A stretch of 64,000 nt of DNA from Enterococcus pseudoavium NBRC 100491. GTDB lineage: Bacteria > Bacillota > Bacilli > Lactobacillales > Enterococcaceae. The translations under genes were made by a program, and so were the position numbers. Of the stretch, positions 26,815 through 35,048 are shown one piece after another (position 1 is the stretch's first letter; each line of letters opens with the position of its first letter). The stretch covers positions 81,435 to 145,434 of the forward strand of contig NZ_BCQF01000004.1 of the NCBI RefSeq assembly GCF_001544295.1. Direction: 5' to 3'. Under the pieces are notes generated by a model. It had not been told where the DNA came from, did not search any database, and saw only the letters and a program-made list of their open reading frames with translations.

Positions 26815-26830
26815 ACACTATATATCGTTG
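26815..26830 (+). promoter_or_regulatory. NrdR box 2, overlapping the -35 box
   Basis: ACACTATATATCGTTG is a weaker copy 41 bp (about four helical turns) from box 1. Its last three bases are the first three of the -35 box, so bound NrdR would block RNA polymerase. Confidence 0.8.
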
Positions 26831-26856
26831 CAAGAAGATCATAAATGCTATATGAT
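26828..26856 (+). promoter_or_regulatory. Promoter of nrdDG
   Basis: TTGCAA (26828-26833), 17-nt spacer, TATGAT (26851-26856), 35 nt before the nrdD start. Confidence 0.75.
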
Positions 26857-26891
26857 TGATAGTGAACTTAAATGAAACGGAGTTGTTTGTC

Positions 26892-29084
26892 ATGATGGAG
26901 ATTCATACAAAAGATTCATTAATCAGTAAATACCAGCCATCGTTAAAAAATATCAAAGTCGTTAAACGAGATGGCCGCCATGCAGCCTTTGACGATCAAA
27001 AAATTTACGATGCTTTAATTAAAGCAGAGACCAAAATCAAAGGAACAGTCGATCCCTTAACTCATGAACGTATCCAATCAATCGTTGAGCGCGTAGACGC
27101 AGAAATTTCTGAACGTTTTACTAGTGATATTAAAATCTATGAAATTCAAAACATTGTGGAGCATACGCTATTAGAACACAATGAATATGAATTGGCGGAA
27201 GAATACATCAATTATCGGACGCGCCGTGATTTCCAACGCAGCAAAGCAACGGATATTAACTTTACGATTGGTAAATTAATCAATAAAGATCAAACCGTCG
27301 TGAATGAAAATGCCAATAAAGACAGTGACGTCTTTAACACCCAACGTGATTTGACTGCAGGGATCGTCGGCAAATCGATCGGTTTAAAAATGTTGCCACC
27401 CCACGTGGCCAACGCGCATCAAAAAGGCGATATCCATTACCATGATTTGGATTATCATCCTTACACACCAATGACAAACTGCTGTTTGATTGATTTCAAA
27501 GGCATGTTGAACAACGGCTTTAAGATTGGTAATGCCGAAGTTGAAAGTCCTAAATCAATCCAAACGGCAACGGCACAAATCTCGCAAATTATCGCCAATG
27601 TGGCATCAAGTCAATACGGCGGCTGTTCGGCCGATCGGACGGATGAGTTGCTAGCTCCGTTTGCTCGTCTAAACTACGCAAAACACTTAAAAGATGCGGA
27701 AGAATGGATCGACACTCCTGAAAAGCAGAAAGCCTTCGCTAAACAAAAAACTCGCAAAGATATTTACGATGCGATGCAAAGTTTAGAATATGAAATCAAT
27801 ACACTCTTCACTTCAAATGGCCAAACTCCTTTCACTTCCCTAGGCTTTGGTCTTGGAACGGATTGGTTTGAACGTGAGATCCAAAAAGCAATCTTGCAAA
27901 TTCGAATTGAAGGGCTAGGTAGTGAAAAACGGACAGCGATCTTCCCTAAACTGATTTTCACCTTACGTCGCGGTACGAATCTAGAACCAACGGATCCAAA
28001 CTATGACATTAAACAATTAGCTTTGGAATGTGCTACTAAACGGATGTACCCAGACATCTTAAATTACGACAAACTGATTGAATTAACAGGCAGTTTCAAA
28101 GTACCAATGGGCTGCCGCTCCTTCTTACAAGGTTGGAAAAATGAACAAGGTGAAGAAATCAATGCTGGCCGAATGAACCTTGGGGTTGTGACCTTAAACT
28201 TACCGCGAATCGCACTGGAATCCAGTGGAAATAAAGATAAATTCTGGTCGCTATTAGAAGAACGTCTACAAATCGCCAAAGATGCCCTAGTTTTCCGTAT
28301 CGATCGTTGTAAAGAAGCAACACCAGCCAATGCACCCATCCTTTATCAATATGGAGCTTTCGGCAAACGCTTGAAACGAACCGATTCAGTTAACGAATTA
28401 TTCAAAAATAAACGAGCAACTATTTCATTAGGCTATATCGGTCTGTATGAAGTTGCCAGTGCTTTTTACGGCGGCGAATGGGAAAATAATCCCGAAGCCA
28501 AAGAATTCACACTCGACATCATGAAAGATTTGAAAGAACATGCAGATGCTTGGGGCAATGAATATGGTTATCACTTTAGTGTCTACTCTACACCAAGCGA
28601 AAGTTTGACTGACCGCTTCTGTCGCTTAGATGCCGAGCGCTTTGGGGTCGTTGAAAACATTACCGACAAAGACTACTATACAAATAGCTTCCATTATGAT
28701 GTACGTAAAAATCCAACACCTTTTGAAAAACTGGATTTTGAAAAAGATTATCCACAATATTGTTCAGGTGGTTTCATTCATTATTGCGAATACCCCGTTT
28801 TACAACAAAATCCTAAATCATTGGAAGCTGTTTGGGATTATGCCTATGACCGAATCGGTTATCTAGGGACCAACACACCGATTGATCACTGCTACGAATG
28901 TGGTTTCGAAGGCGACTTCAAACCAACCAAACGCGGTTTTGAATGTCCGCAATGCGGCAATCATGATCCTAAAACCTGTGATGTTGTCAAACGGACTTGC
29001 GGCTACTTAGGCAATCCGCAAGCACGTCCGATGGTTCATGGTCGCCACGAAGAGATTGCGTCACGTGTCAAACATATGAAATAA
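26892..29084 (+). CDS. nrdD: Anaerobic ribonucleoside-triphosphate reductase
   Basis: 730 aa glycyl-radical enzyme making dNTPs without oxygen. The N-terminal ATP cone (VVKRDGRHAAFDDQKIYDAL) lies near 20-110. The C-terminal zinc site has four cysteines (CYECGF and CPQCGN), and the radical glycine lies in RTCGYLG about 26 residues from the end. ACGGAG is 10 nt before the ATG at 26892; an adjacent in-frame ATG at 26895 is also possible, and the upstream extension is rejected. It forms an operon with nrdG and is controlled by the NrdR boxes. Confidence 0.97.
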   Translation: MMEIHTKDSLISKYQPSLKNIKVVKRDGRHAAFDDQKIYDALIKAETKIKGTVDPLTHERIQSIVERVDAEISERFTSDIKIYEIQNIVEHTLLEHNEYELAEEYINYRTRRDFQRSKATDINFTIGKLINKDQTVVNENANKDSDVFNTQRDLTAGIVGKSIGLKMLPPHVANAHQKGDIHYHDLDYHPYTPMTNCCLIDFKGMLNNGFKIGNAEVESPKSIQTATAQISQIIANVASSQYGGCSADRTDELLAPFARLNYAKHLKDAEEWIDTPEKQKAFAKQKTRKDIYDAMQSLEYEINTLFTSNGQTPFTSLGFGLGTDWFEREIQKAILQIRIEGLGSEKRTAIFPKLIFTLRRGTNLEPTDPNYDIKQLALECATKRMYPDILNYDKLIELTGSFKVPMGCRSFLQGWKNEQGEEINAGRMNLGVVTLNLPRIALESSGNKDKFWSLLEERLQIAKDALVFRIDRCKEATPANAPILYQYGAFGKRLKRTDSVNELFKNKRATISLGYIGLYEVASAFYGGEWENNPEAKEFTLDIMKDLKEHADAWGNEYGYHFSVYSTPSESLTDRFCRLDAERFGVVENITDKDYYTNSFHYDVRKNPTPFEKLDFEKDYPQYCSGGFIHYCEYPVLQQNPKSLEAVWDYAYDRIGYLGTNTPIDHCYECGFEGDFKPTKRGFECPQCGNHDPKTCDVVKRTCGYLGNPQARPMVHGRHEEIASRVKHMK

Positions 29085-29176
29085 CTTGTCTGGTTTTAGC
29101 GAGACAGAATAATTAATCGAAATAGACAGGGACGGCGCTCTTTGCCGCTCCCTGTTTTACTTGAAAGGTGAAAAAG

Positions 29177-29779
29177 ATGCGTAATCCTCAACCGAAAGAA
29201 TGGCTAGCTAGCGAGCTTAGCCAACAATATATTGCCGACTATAAACCCTTTAATTTCGTCGATGGCGAAGGTGTTCGCAATAGTTTATATGTCAGTGGCT
29301 GCCCCTTTGCCTGCGAAGGATGCTTCAATGCAGCTGCTCAAAATTTCCATTATGGCAAACCTTTTACTCAAGAATTAGAAGATCAGTTGATTGCTGATAC
29401 AGCCCATGATTACGTCCAAGGCGTAACCTTTTTAGGCGGCGAACCTTTTTTAAACACTCAAGTTTGTTTGAAAGTAATTGATCGGATTCGGACCGAATTT
29501 GGTGACCGGAAAGATATTTGGTCTTGGAGCGGCTATACTTTTGAGGAATTGCTGCAAGATAGTGAAGATAAGTTGGAAATGTTAAGCAAGATTGATATTT
29601 TAGTCGATGGTCGTTTTGAGCTTAGCCAAAAAAACTTGATGTTGCAATTTCGCGGCAGCGCCAACCAACGAATCATTGATGTAAAAAAATCATTAGCCCA
29701 AGGCAAAGTTGTAATCTGGGAAAAATTGCATGACTCCGAAAAGGCATTTGAACAAATCAAAAAGAGCGACCTAATTTGA
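29177..29779 (+). CDS. nrdG: Anaerobic RNR activating radical-SAM protein
   Basis: 200 aa. It binds a [4Fe-4S] cluster on SGCPFACEGCFN (CxxxCxxC) near residues 40-50 and uses S-adenosylmethionine to create the glycyl radical on NrdD. FLGGEPF near 90 is the SAM-binding glycine motif. ATG 29177 follows AAGGTG by 7 nt; a GTG at 29168 lies inside that site. The gap to nrdD is 92 nt. Its end overlaps the convergent dinB gene by nine bases. Confidence 0.95.
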   Translation: MRNPQPKEWLASELSQQYIADYKPFNFVDGEGVRNSLYVSGCPFACEGCFNAAAQNFHYGKPFTQELEDQLIADTAHDYVQGVTFLGGEPFLNTQVCLKVIDRIRTEFGDRKDIWSWSGYTFEELLQDSEDKLEMLSKIDILVDGRFELSQKNLMLQFRGSANQRIIDVKKSLAQGKVVIWEKLHDSEKAFEQIKKSDLI

Positions 29780-30892
29780 TCGCTCCTCCCACAACGGCAA
29801 GACAATATTTTCATACGCAACGGGATCTAGATTGGTCAAGGTGATACCGACCAAACGGATCCCTTTTTCGATTCCACCGATCTCTTCCCAAATCAAACTA
29901 GCTTGCGAAAATAATTCTTCCTTTTTTTCTATGTAATAGGGTAATGTCGCCCGGCGAGTTACCGTTGTATAATCGGTATAACGAATCTTTACAACGACCG
30001 TCTTTCCATGACGTTGAACCCGCTTCAATGCGCCCTCGACTTTTTCTGCTAACTGCCGCAGTTGGCTCAAGACTTCCTCTTCCGTTGCTAACGGTCGCCC
30101 ATAAGTGTGTTCTTTACCAACTGATTTTCGCTCACGAGTCACACTGACAGGTGAATCGTGAATCCCCCGCACCTTTCGGTATAAGGAATAACCCATTTTA
30201 CCAAATTCTTGAATCAAAAACATTTCGCTTTTTTGGTATAAATCAGCTCCCGTAAAAATTCCCAGTTCGTTCATTTTGGGAACGGTCTTCTTCCCGACAC
30301 CGTGAAATTTTTCAATTGGTAGCTGCTTTAAAAAAATGATTGCTTCATCAGGGGAAAGCACCGTCATTCCCTTTGGCTTTTGATAGTCGGAAGCTAATTT
30401 GGCCAAAAATTTATTATAGCTGACTCCGGCTGAGCACGTCAGTTGCAGTTCCTGCCAAATGTCCTGCTGAATCGAACGGGCAATTTTGATTGCCGAACGA
30501 GCATTAATTTTATTCTCCGTTACATCTAGATAGGCCTCATCGATTGAAACAGGTTCAATCACATCCGTATAGCGGCGAAAGATTTCCCGAACTTGTTGAG
30601 AAACCGCTCGATATTTTTCATGATCCCCTGGTTTGAAAATCGCTTGTGGACACAGCTCAAAGGCTTTTTGAGCGCTCATCGCTGAATGAATCCCGAAGAT
30701 TCGTGCCTTATAATTGGCAGTCGTCACAACACCCTTACCGCCTGTATCTGAAGGATGGCGGGCGATCACTAGTGGATGCTTAGCTAATTCTGGATCATCT
30801 CGTTCTTCGACCGACGCAAAAAAAGCATCCATATCAATATGAATAATCTTGCGGGACGTATCATTTTTTAAAGGAAAAACCAACTCCGCCAT
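29771..30892 (-). CDS. dinB: DNA polymerase IV (Y family)
   Basis: 373 aa translesion polymerase. Catalytic motifs: IIHIDMDAFFASVE near 18-31 and VSIDEAYLDVT near 115-125 (Asp-Glu). Helix-hairpin-helix IEKFHGVGKKTVPKMNELG and the little-finger domain with ERKSVGKEHTY follow. ATG 30892 lies about 9 nt after AAAGGAGG; a GTG three codons upstream is less likely. No beta-clamp motif is obvious at the extreme C-terminus by eye. Under an SOS-type promoter. Confidence 0.94.
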   Translation of the reverse strand: MAELVFPLKNDTSRKIIHIDMDAFFASVEERDDPELAKHPLVIARHPSDTGGKGVVTTANYKARIFGIHSAMSAQKAFELCPQAIFKPGDHEKYRAVSQQVREIFRRYTDVIEPVSIDEAYLDVTENKINARSAIKIARSIQQDIWQELQLTCSAGVSYNKFLAKLASDYQKPKGMTVLSPDEAIIFLKQLPIEKFHGVGKKTVPKMNELGIFTGADLYQKSEMFLIQEFGKMGYSLYRKVRGIHDSPVSVTRERKSVGKEHTYGRPLATEEEVLSQLRQLAEKVEGALKRVQRHGKTVVVKIRYTDYTTVTRRATLPYYIEKKEELFSQASLIWEEIGGIEKGIRLVGITLTNLDPVAYENIVLPLWEERSN

Positions 30893-30930
30893 TCGATTCA
30901 CCCTCCTTTCAACTGACTGCTGTTATTCTT

Positions 30931-30959
30931 ATTGTACTCGAACGTTTGTTCAGAGACAA
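30931..30959 (-). promoter_or_regulatory. SOS-controlled promoter of dinB
   Basis: On the minus strand TTGTCT (30954-30959), 17-nt spacer, TACAAT (30931-30936). The spacer holds TGAACAAACGTTCG (30939-30952), one base from the Firmicutes LexA/DinR consensus CGAAC-N4-GTTCG. Confidence 0.85.
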
Positions 30960-31012
30960 TTAATTTTGCTGAAAGTAAGCGGAAAATAAATAGTTGCTTA
31001 AAAAATGGAAGA

Positions 31013-31041
31013 ATAAAAAATAGACAGTCTAGACTGTCTAT
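31013..31041 (-). terminator. Terminator of the Phd-like gene
   Basis: ATAGACAGTCTAGACTGTCTAT is a perfect 22-bp palindrome (shown here as position 31020-31041) followed by T6 on the minus strand; the stop codon TAG lies within the stem. Confidence 0.8.
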
Positions 31042-31568
31042 CGTTCGATCAAATTCACTTTGCGGATCATTAATTTATCAGCCGAACCCCGTTGAAACTC
31101 TTGTGGTTCACCAAAGATTTCGGCGTAGATAACTTTGTTGTGTTCCCGCCGACGTAATTGATAGATAATCTTGCCGCTATCTTCCAATTCCTTCATCATT
31201 TCAGTCACGCCACCAAAACCGGTTTTTTTCGTGATAAAGCCGGTAGCTACCATCCGCTCATCTAAATAACGAGCAGAAATGACAGAGCCCTTCGCTAAAG
31301 TTGTTCTTAAAGCCGTCGCCAATTCTTCCAATTCTTCTGGAACTGGTAGTTCACGCTCGACTGGCTGATATAGCGTATCTCTTAAAGTATTTAATTCCTC
31401 GACTAATGCTTCATATTGCTCTTTTGTCAGCATGACACCAGCAATTTTTTCACGGTTGAAGATATAGACTCCGGTCTCTGCTTTACGAGCTTGAGCAAAA
31501 ACGTCCATTGGTGATTTTTTTACCTCTGTAATCGAAGATGTCGGAACATCTAATTTTCGCAACCCCAC
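31038..31568 (-). CDS. Phd/YefM-like domain protein, solitary
   Basis: 176 aa. The N-terminal 60 residues (SITEVKKSPMDVFAQARKAETGVYIFNREKIAGVMLTKEQYEALVEE region) resemble Phd/YefM antitoxin folds, which bind DNA. The C-terminal 100 residues (ARYLDERMVATGFITKKTGFGG...) show no known toxin-binding tail to my eye. No toxin gene adjoins it, so an antitoxin role is doubtful; a stand-alone DNA-binding regulator is more likely. It starts at GTG (31568) after GGAGGAGA. A palindromic terminator overlaps its stop. Confidence 0.6.
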   Translation of the reverse strand: MGLRKLDVPTSSITEVKKSPMDVFAQARKAETGVYIFNREKIAGVMLTKEQYEALVEELNTLRDTLYQPVERELPVPEELEELATALRTTLAKGSVISARYLDERMVATGFITKKTGFGGVTEMMKELEDSGKIIYQLRRREHNKVIYAEIFGEPQEFQRGSADKLMIRKVNLIER

Positions 31569-31697
31569 TCTGCTCTCCTCCTACGATATAAATAGTGATA
31601 GTCTTTCAGAATCGACTATTATCTTTCAGCTAAATACCCTTTTACAAAGCTATTAAAAACGGTCGTAAAAATGGTACCATCCACATGGTCTTCACCA

Positions 31698-32768
31698 TTA
31701 TAGCATAACCTTTCTGGAAGAAAAATCTTCATTACACTTTCCGATATCACAAGGAAAAAAAGGGTGGAACCTTTCTTGAATGACTAAAGCCGATTTTAAA
31801 TTAGGATGTAGTGACAACGTGATATGATGACTAGCAGAAAAAATCATTTCCAGTGCAAAGGCCAATTCATCCACTCGGCAATTACTCAAAAGGGGCAACG
31901 CTCGCTTCAATTTCCGGCTAAGCCTGAGGAAAAATTCTCCGACTTCTACTTGCTCGCCGTGCTCGCTGAGTACGGCCAACGGCAGACAACACCGAATCCC
32001 CAAAAATAATTCAAATAGCTTAATTGTAAAAACTTGTTTGGCCACCTCTGTCTCCCAACTCACAGCCTGCTCTATCAAGGCGATAGCCCGCTTGCTTTCT
32101 TGATACAATCCCGTTCGATGCTTTTGATGGCTATCATAAAATTCAGAGCAACCTTGATAATGATAGCCTATATACTCTAGAAAAAAGGCTCCTGCCAGTT
32201 GACCTTGTAAGCCAAATTCTTGTGTAAATCTTGCCAACAAACGTTCATCCGGAATCAATTCTTTTTTTACTATACAAGAATGGTTCATTGGATACTTTTG
32301 ATCCAATTGGTAATAAAGTTCCGCTTCTTCAAGCTGATAAAAATCACGTAAATACCGTAATTGCAGATAAAAAATCAATGCCGACGCTCCTAACAAACTG
32401 CCCGTTTGACAATTCACTGACAGATTAAAACGCAACAGTTGGTGATTGAGCTCCTTTATTTTAGAATGATTGACTCGGGGACCACGATTCCAAAGATATT
32501 GCTGGAAAAGTTGAAAATGCTGATTCTCCAGCAAAATTTTACGCTGCACCGCGTAATAATTCGCTTCATAGCATTCTCTTAATTGCCAGTATCTTCGTTT
32601 TATCACATAGTCTTTTTTCTGCAGTTCGTAAAGGTCCCGCAGGATTGTTTTAGTACTTACCTTGGTCTTTTTCGCCAATTCCGCTACCGAGTAACATTTT
32701 TGCTGCAGTAATTCGACTAGTTGTAGTTGCCGTCGACATTTCTTTTTTGCTATAAATTGCCAGATCAT
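31698..32768 (-). CDS. Mga-like helix-turn-helix transcription regulator
   Basis: 356 aa. An N-terminal helix-turn-helix (YSVAELAKKTKVSTKTILRD) lies near residues 27-45, then a long Mga-type region rich in aromatic and basic residues. There is no clear PTS-regulation domain histidine motif or receiver. Enterococci and streptococci carry many such regulators of surface or sugar genes. ATG 32768 has AAGGGGA upstream; an in-frame start 16 codons earlier lacks a ribosome site. The target is unknown; the downstream neighbour is the Phd-like gene, 130 nt away. Confidence 0.65.
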   Translation of the reverse strand: MIWQFIAKKKCRRQLQLVELLQQKCYSVAELAKKTKVSTKTILRDLYELQKKDYVIKRRYWQLRECYEANYYAVQRKILLENQHFQLFQQYLWNRGPRVNHSKIKELNHQLLRFNLSVNCQTGSLLGASALIFYLQLRYLRDFYQLEEAELYYQLDQKYPMNHSCIVKKELIPDERLLARFTQEFGLQGQLAGAFFLEYIGYHYQGCSEFYDSHQKHRTGLYQESKRAIALIEQAVSWETEVAKQVFTIKLFELFLGIRCCLPLAVLSEHGEQVEVGEFFLRLSRKLKRALPLLSNCRVDELAFALEMIFSASHHITLSLHPNLKSALVIQERFHPFFPCDIGKCNEDFSSRKVML

Positions 32769-32849
32769 CTTGTTCCCCTTCTTTCGTCTTCTAAATCTCT
32801 CCTTCCAAAATAGCACAAATTGCCCATAAGTTTTTTCTCAACTTTTTTT

Positions 32850-32885
32850 CAAAAAAAAAAACGTCTGAATATTTATCAGACGTTT
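32850..32885 (-). terminator. Terminator of the cop operon
   Basis: AAACGTCTGA pairs with TCAGACGTTT around ATATTTA, followed by a long T run on the minus strand. The copB stop codon is inside the stem. Confidence 0.88.
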
Positions 32886-35011
32886 AGAGTCATGGCATTG
32901 ATTGCCACAATAATTGTACTCAATGACATTAAGATTGCTCCGACAGCCGGACTTAATAATATTCCAATTGGGGCTAAAATTCCCGCTGCTAGTGGAATGG
33001 CGATAATATTGTATCCCGCTCCCCACCAGAGATTTTGGATCATCTTGCTATGTGTCCTTTTAGCTAAACGGATAAATTTTAAAATGTCCTGTAAATTACT
33101 ATTAGTCAAGACGACATCTGCCGAATCAATCGCAATATCGGTCCCAGCACCAATCGCCATCCCTATTGAGGCTCTAGCTAGAGCTGGCGCATCGTTGATT
33201 CCATCGCCCACCATCATCACCTTTTTGCCTTGATCGGTATATTCCTTGATGATCTTTTCCTTATCATTCGGTAGCAATTGACTATAGAATTCTTTGATTT
33301 CTAGGTAATCGGCTACGGCTTTAGCTGCTTCTTGATTATCACCAGTCAGCATGACCGGTTCAATTCCAACCGCCCGAAGTTCTTTGATAAAATCTTGCAC
33401 TGATTCTTTTAGCGTATCCCCCATCGCAAAAAATGCCGTCAGTTGATCATCGATCAATAAGAAGGAGATCGTATTGCCTTGAGCTTGATAATCTTTTAAT
33501 CGGGCTTGGTCAAAAGATAAATTCCGTCTTTCGAGCTCTTTTTGATTGGCTAAAATGACTTGATGCCCTTCCACTATTCCCTTGACCCCAATCCCTTTCA
33601 AGGTTGAAACGTCTTGGGCTTGATAAGCTTCAATTTTTTCGGTTTTCAAATAATTCATCACTCCTACCGCCAAGGGGTGATTGGTTTGGGCTTCAAGCGC
33701 ACCAATATATTTCAGAATTTCATTTTTGTCCAGATTAGCCAAACTTTCCACACCTGTAACGGTGAACTTGCCTTCAGTCAACGTTCCCGTCTTGTCTAGA
33801 AAGACATACTCTAATTGATTGCCTTGTTCCAAAGCTTGACGATTCTTTAGCAGTAATCCATTTTGTGCAGCTAACGACGTCGAACGGGCAATGACCAAAG
33901 GAATCGCTAATCCGAGGGCATGGGGACAGGCAATCACTAGCACCGTCACCATCCGATCAAGCGCTTGCGGCAGATCGGTTGCGAACAACCAAATAATGAA
34001 AGTCAAAATACCAGCAAGGGCTGCGATATAAAACAGCCATTTTGCTACTTTATCAGAAATAGTCTCTAATTTTGATTTTTCTTGTTGGGCTTGCTTCACC
34101 ATATCCATGACTTTAGCAAGGTAGCCATCCTCACCGGTCCCTGTCACTTTTAAGCGAATCGTCCCATCACCATTGACGGAACCACCAATTACGGTGTCCC
34201 CAACCAACTTTTGTACCCCTTTAGACTCACCTGTCACTGCTGATTCATCCACGATAGTTGAGCCCTTGATGATTTGTCCATCCGTTGGCATTTTATCGCC
34301 CGCGCGAACAAGTAGCAGGTCGCCATGCTGAATTTCTTGCAACTTGACCTTATTAATCGAACCATCGGCTGCGATCTTGTTAACTTCATCAGGCAACAAT
34401 TCGGCTAGTTTCTTTAATGCATTGCTGGCATTGGAGACCGCACTCATTTCTACCCAGTGACCTAGCAACATAATCACAATCAACGTCGCTAGTTCCCAGA
34501 AAAAGTCCATCACATGTTCATGGGGATTGATTTTATTTGCAATAAATGAATACAAACTATACATATAGGAGACCGAAATCCCCATGGCAATCAAAGTCAT
34601 CATGGCGGGACTCTTCATTTGTAACTCCATCTTGGCGCCACTTAAAAAAGGCTGACCACCATATACAAAAAGAATCGTCGCTAAGATGAGGACTACCCAT
34701 TCAGAACCAGGAAAAGTAAATTGGAAAGGCAGCTGCATCCCCATCATCGGCGACAGCACGATGATCGGAATCGCTAAAACAAGAGAGAGCCAAAATTTCT
34801 GTTTGAAATTTCCCATGTGCATCGAATGGTCCATCCCGCCATGATCCATTTCATGGTGATCATGTCCACTCATACGATGATCCATCTCATGATGATGCTC
34901 AGCTGCGTCCATTTTATGCTGATCATGCCCGTTCATTGAATGATCCATTTCATGGGAATCATGCATCGAGTGATCCATTTCCATTGATTCATCCCGTTGT
35001 TCTTCTTTCAT
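32876..35011 (-). CDS. copB: Copper-exporting P-type ATPase CopB (P1B-3)
   Basis: 711 aa membrane ATPase that pumps copper out. The first 65 residues are a His/Met-rich tail with repeated MDHSM/HEMDH units and no CxxC domain. The ion-channel motif is CPH (VIACPHALGL), typical of CopB. Also visible: TGES, DKTGTLTEG (phosphorylated Asp), HP locus and [16 protein letters not shown] precedes the ATG. Last gene of copYZAB, 37 nt after copA. Confidence 0.95.
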   Translation of the reverse strand: MKEEQRDESMEMDHSMHDSHEMDHSMNGHDQHKMDAAEHHHEMDHRMSGHDHHEMDHGGMDHSMHMGNFKQKFWLSLVLAIPIIVLSPMMGMQLPFQFTFPGSEWVVLILATILFVYGGQPFLSGAKMELQMKSPAMMTLIAMGISVSYMYSLYSFIANKINPHEHVMDFFWELATLIVIMLLGHWVEMSAVSNASNALKKLAELLPDEVNKIAADGSINKVKLQEIQHGDLLLVRAGDKMPTDGQIIKGSTIVDESAVTGESKGVQKLVGDTVIGGSVNGDGTIRLKVTGTGEDGYLAKVMDMVKQAQQEKSKLETISDKVAKWLFYIAALAGILTFIIWLFATDLPQALDRMVTVLVIACPHALGLAIPLVIARSTSLAAQNGLLLKNRQALEQGNQLEYVFLDKTGTLTEGKFTVTGVESLANLDKNEILKYIGALEAQTNHPLAVGVMNYLKTEKIEAYQAQDVSTLKGIGVKGIVEGHQVILANQKELERRNLSFDQARLKDYQAQGNTISFLLIDDQLTAFFAMGDTLKESVQDFIKELRAVGIEPVMLTGDNQEAAKAVADYLEIKEFYSQLLPNDKEKIIKEYTDQGKKVMMVGDGINDAPALARASIGMAIGAGTDIAIDSADVVLTNSNLQDILKFIRLAKRTHSKMIQNLWWGAGYNIIAIPLAAGILAPIGILLSPAVGAILMSLSTIIVAINAMTLNV

Positions 35012-35048
35012 GATAACCGCCTCCTATTTAACTCTTCTTTTACAATTG

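Noticed and set aside
31038..31697. Type II toxin-antitoxin pair at the Phd-like gene
   Set aside because: No toxin-sized gene adjoins; the neighbour is an Mga-like regulator 130 nt away.
34810..35000. Tandem DNA repeat or CRISPR-like array
   Set aside because: The repetition comes from the His/Met-rich codons of the CopB N-terminus; units are irregular and coding.
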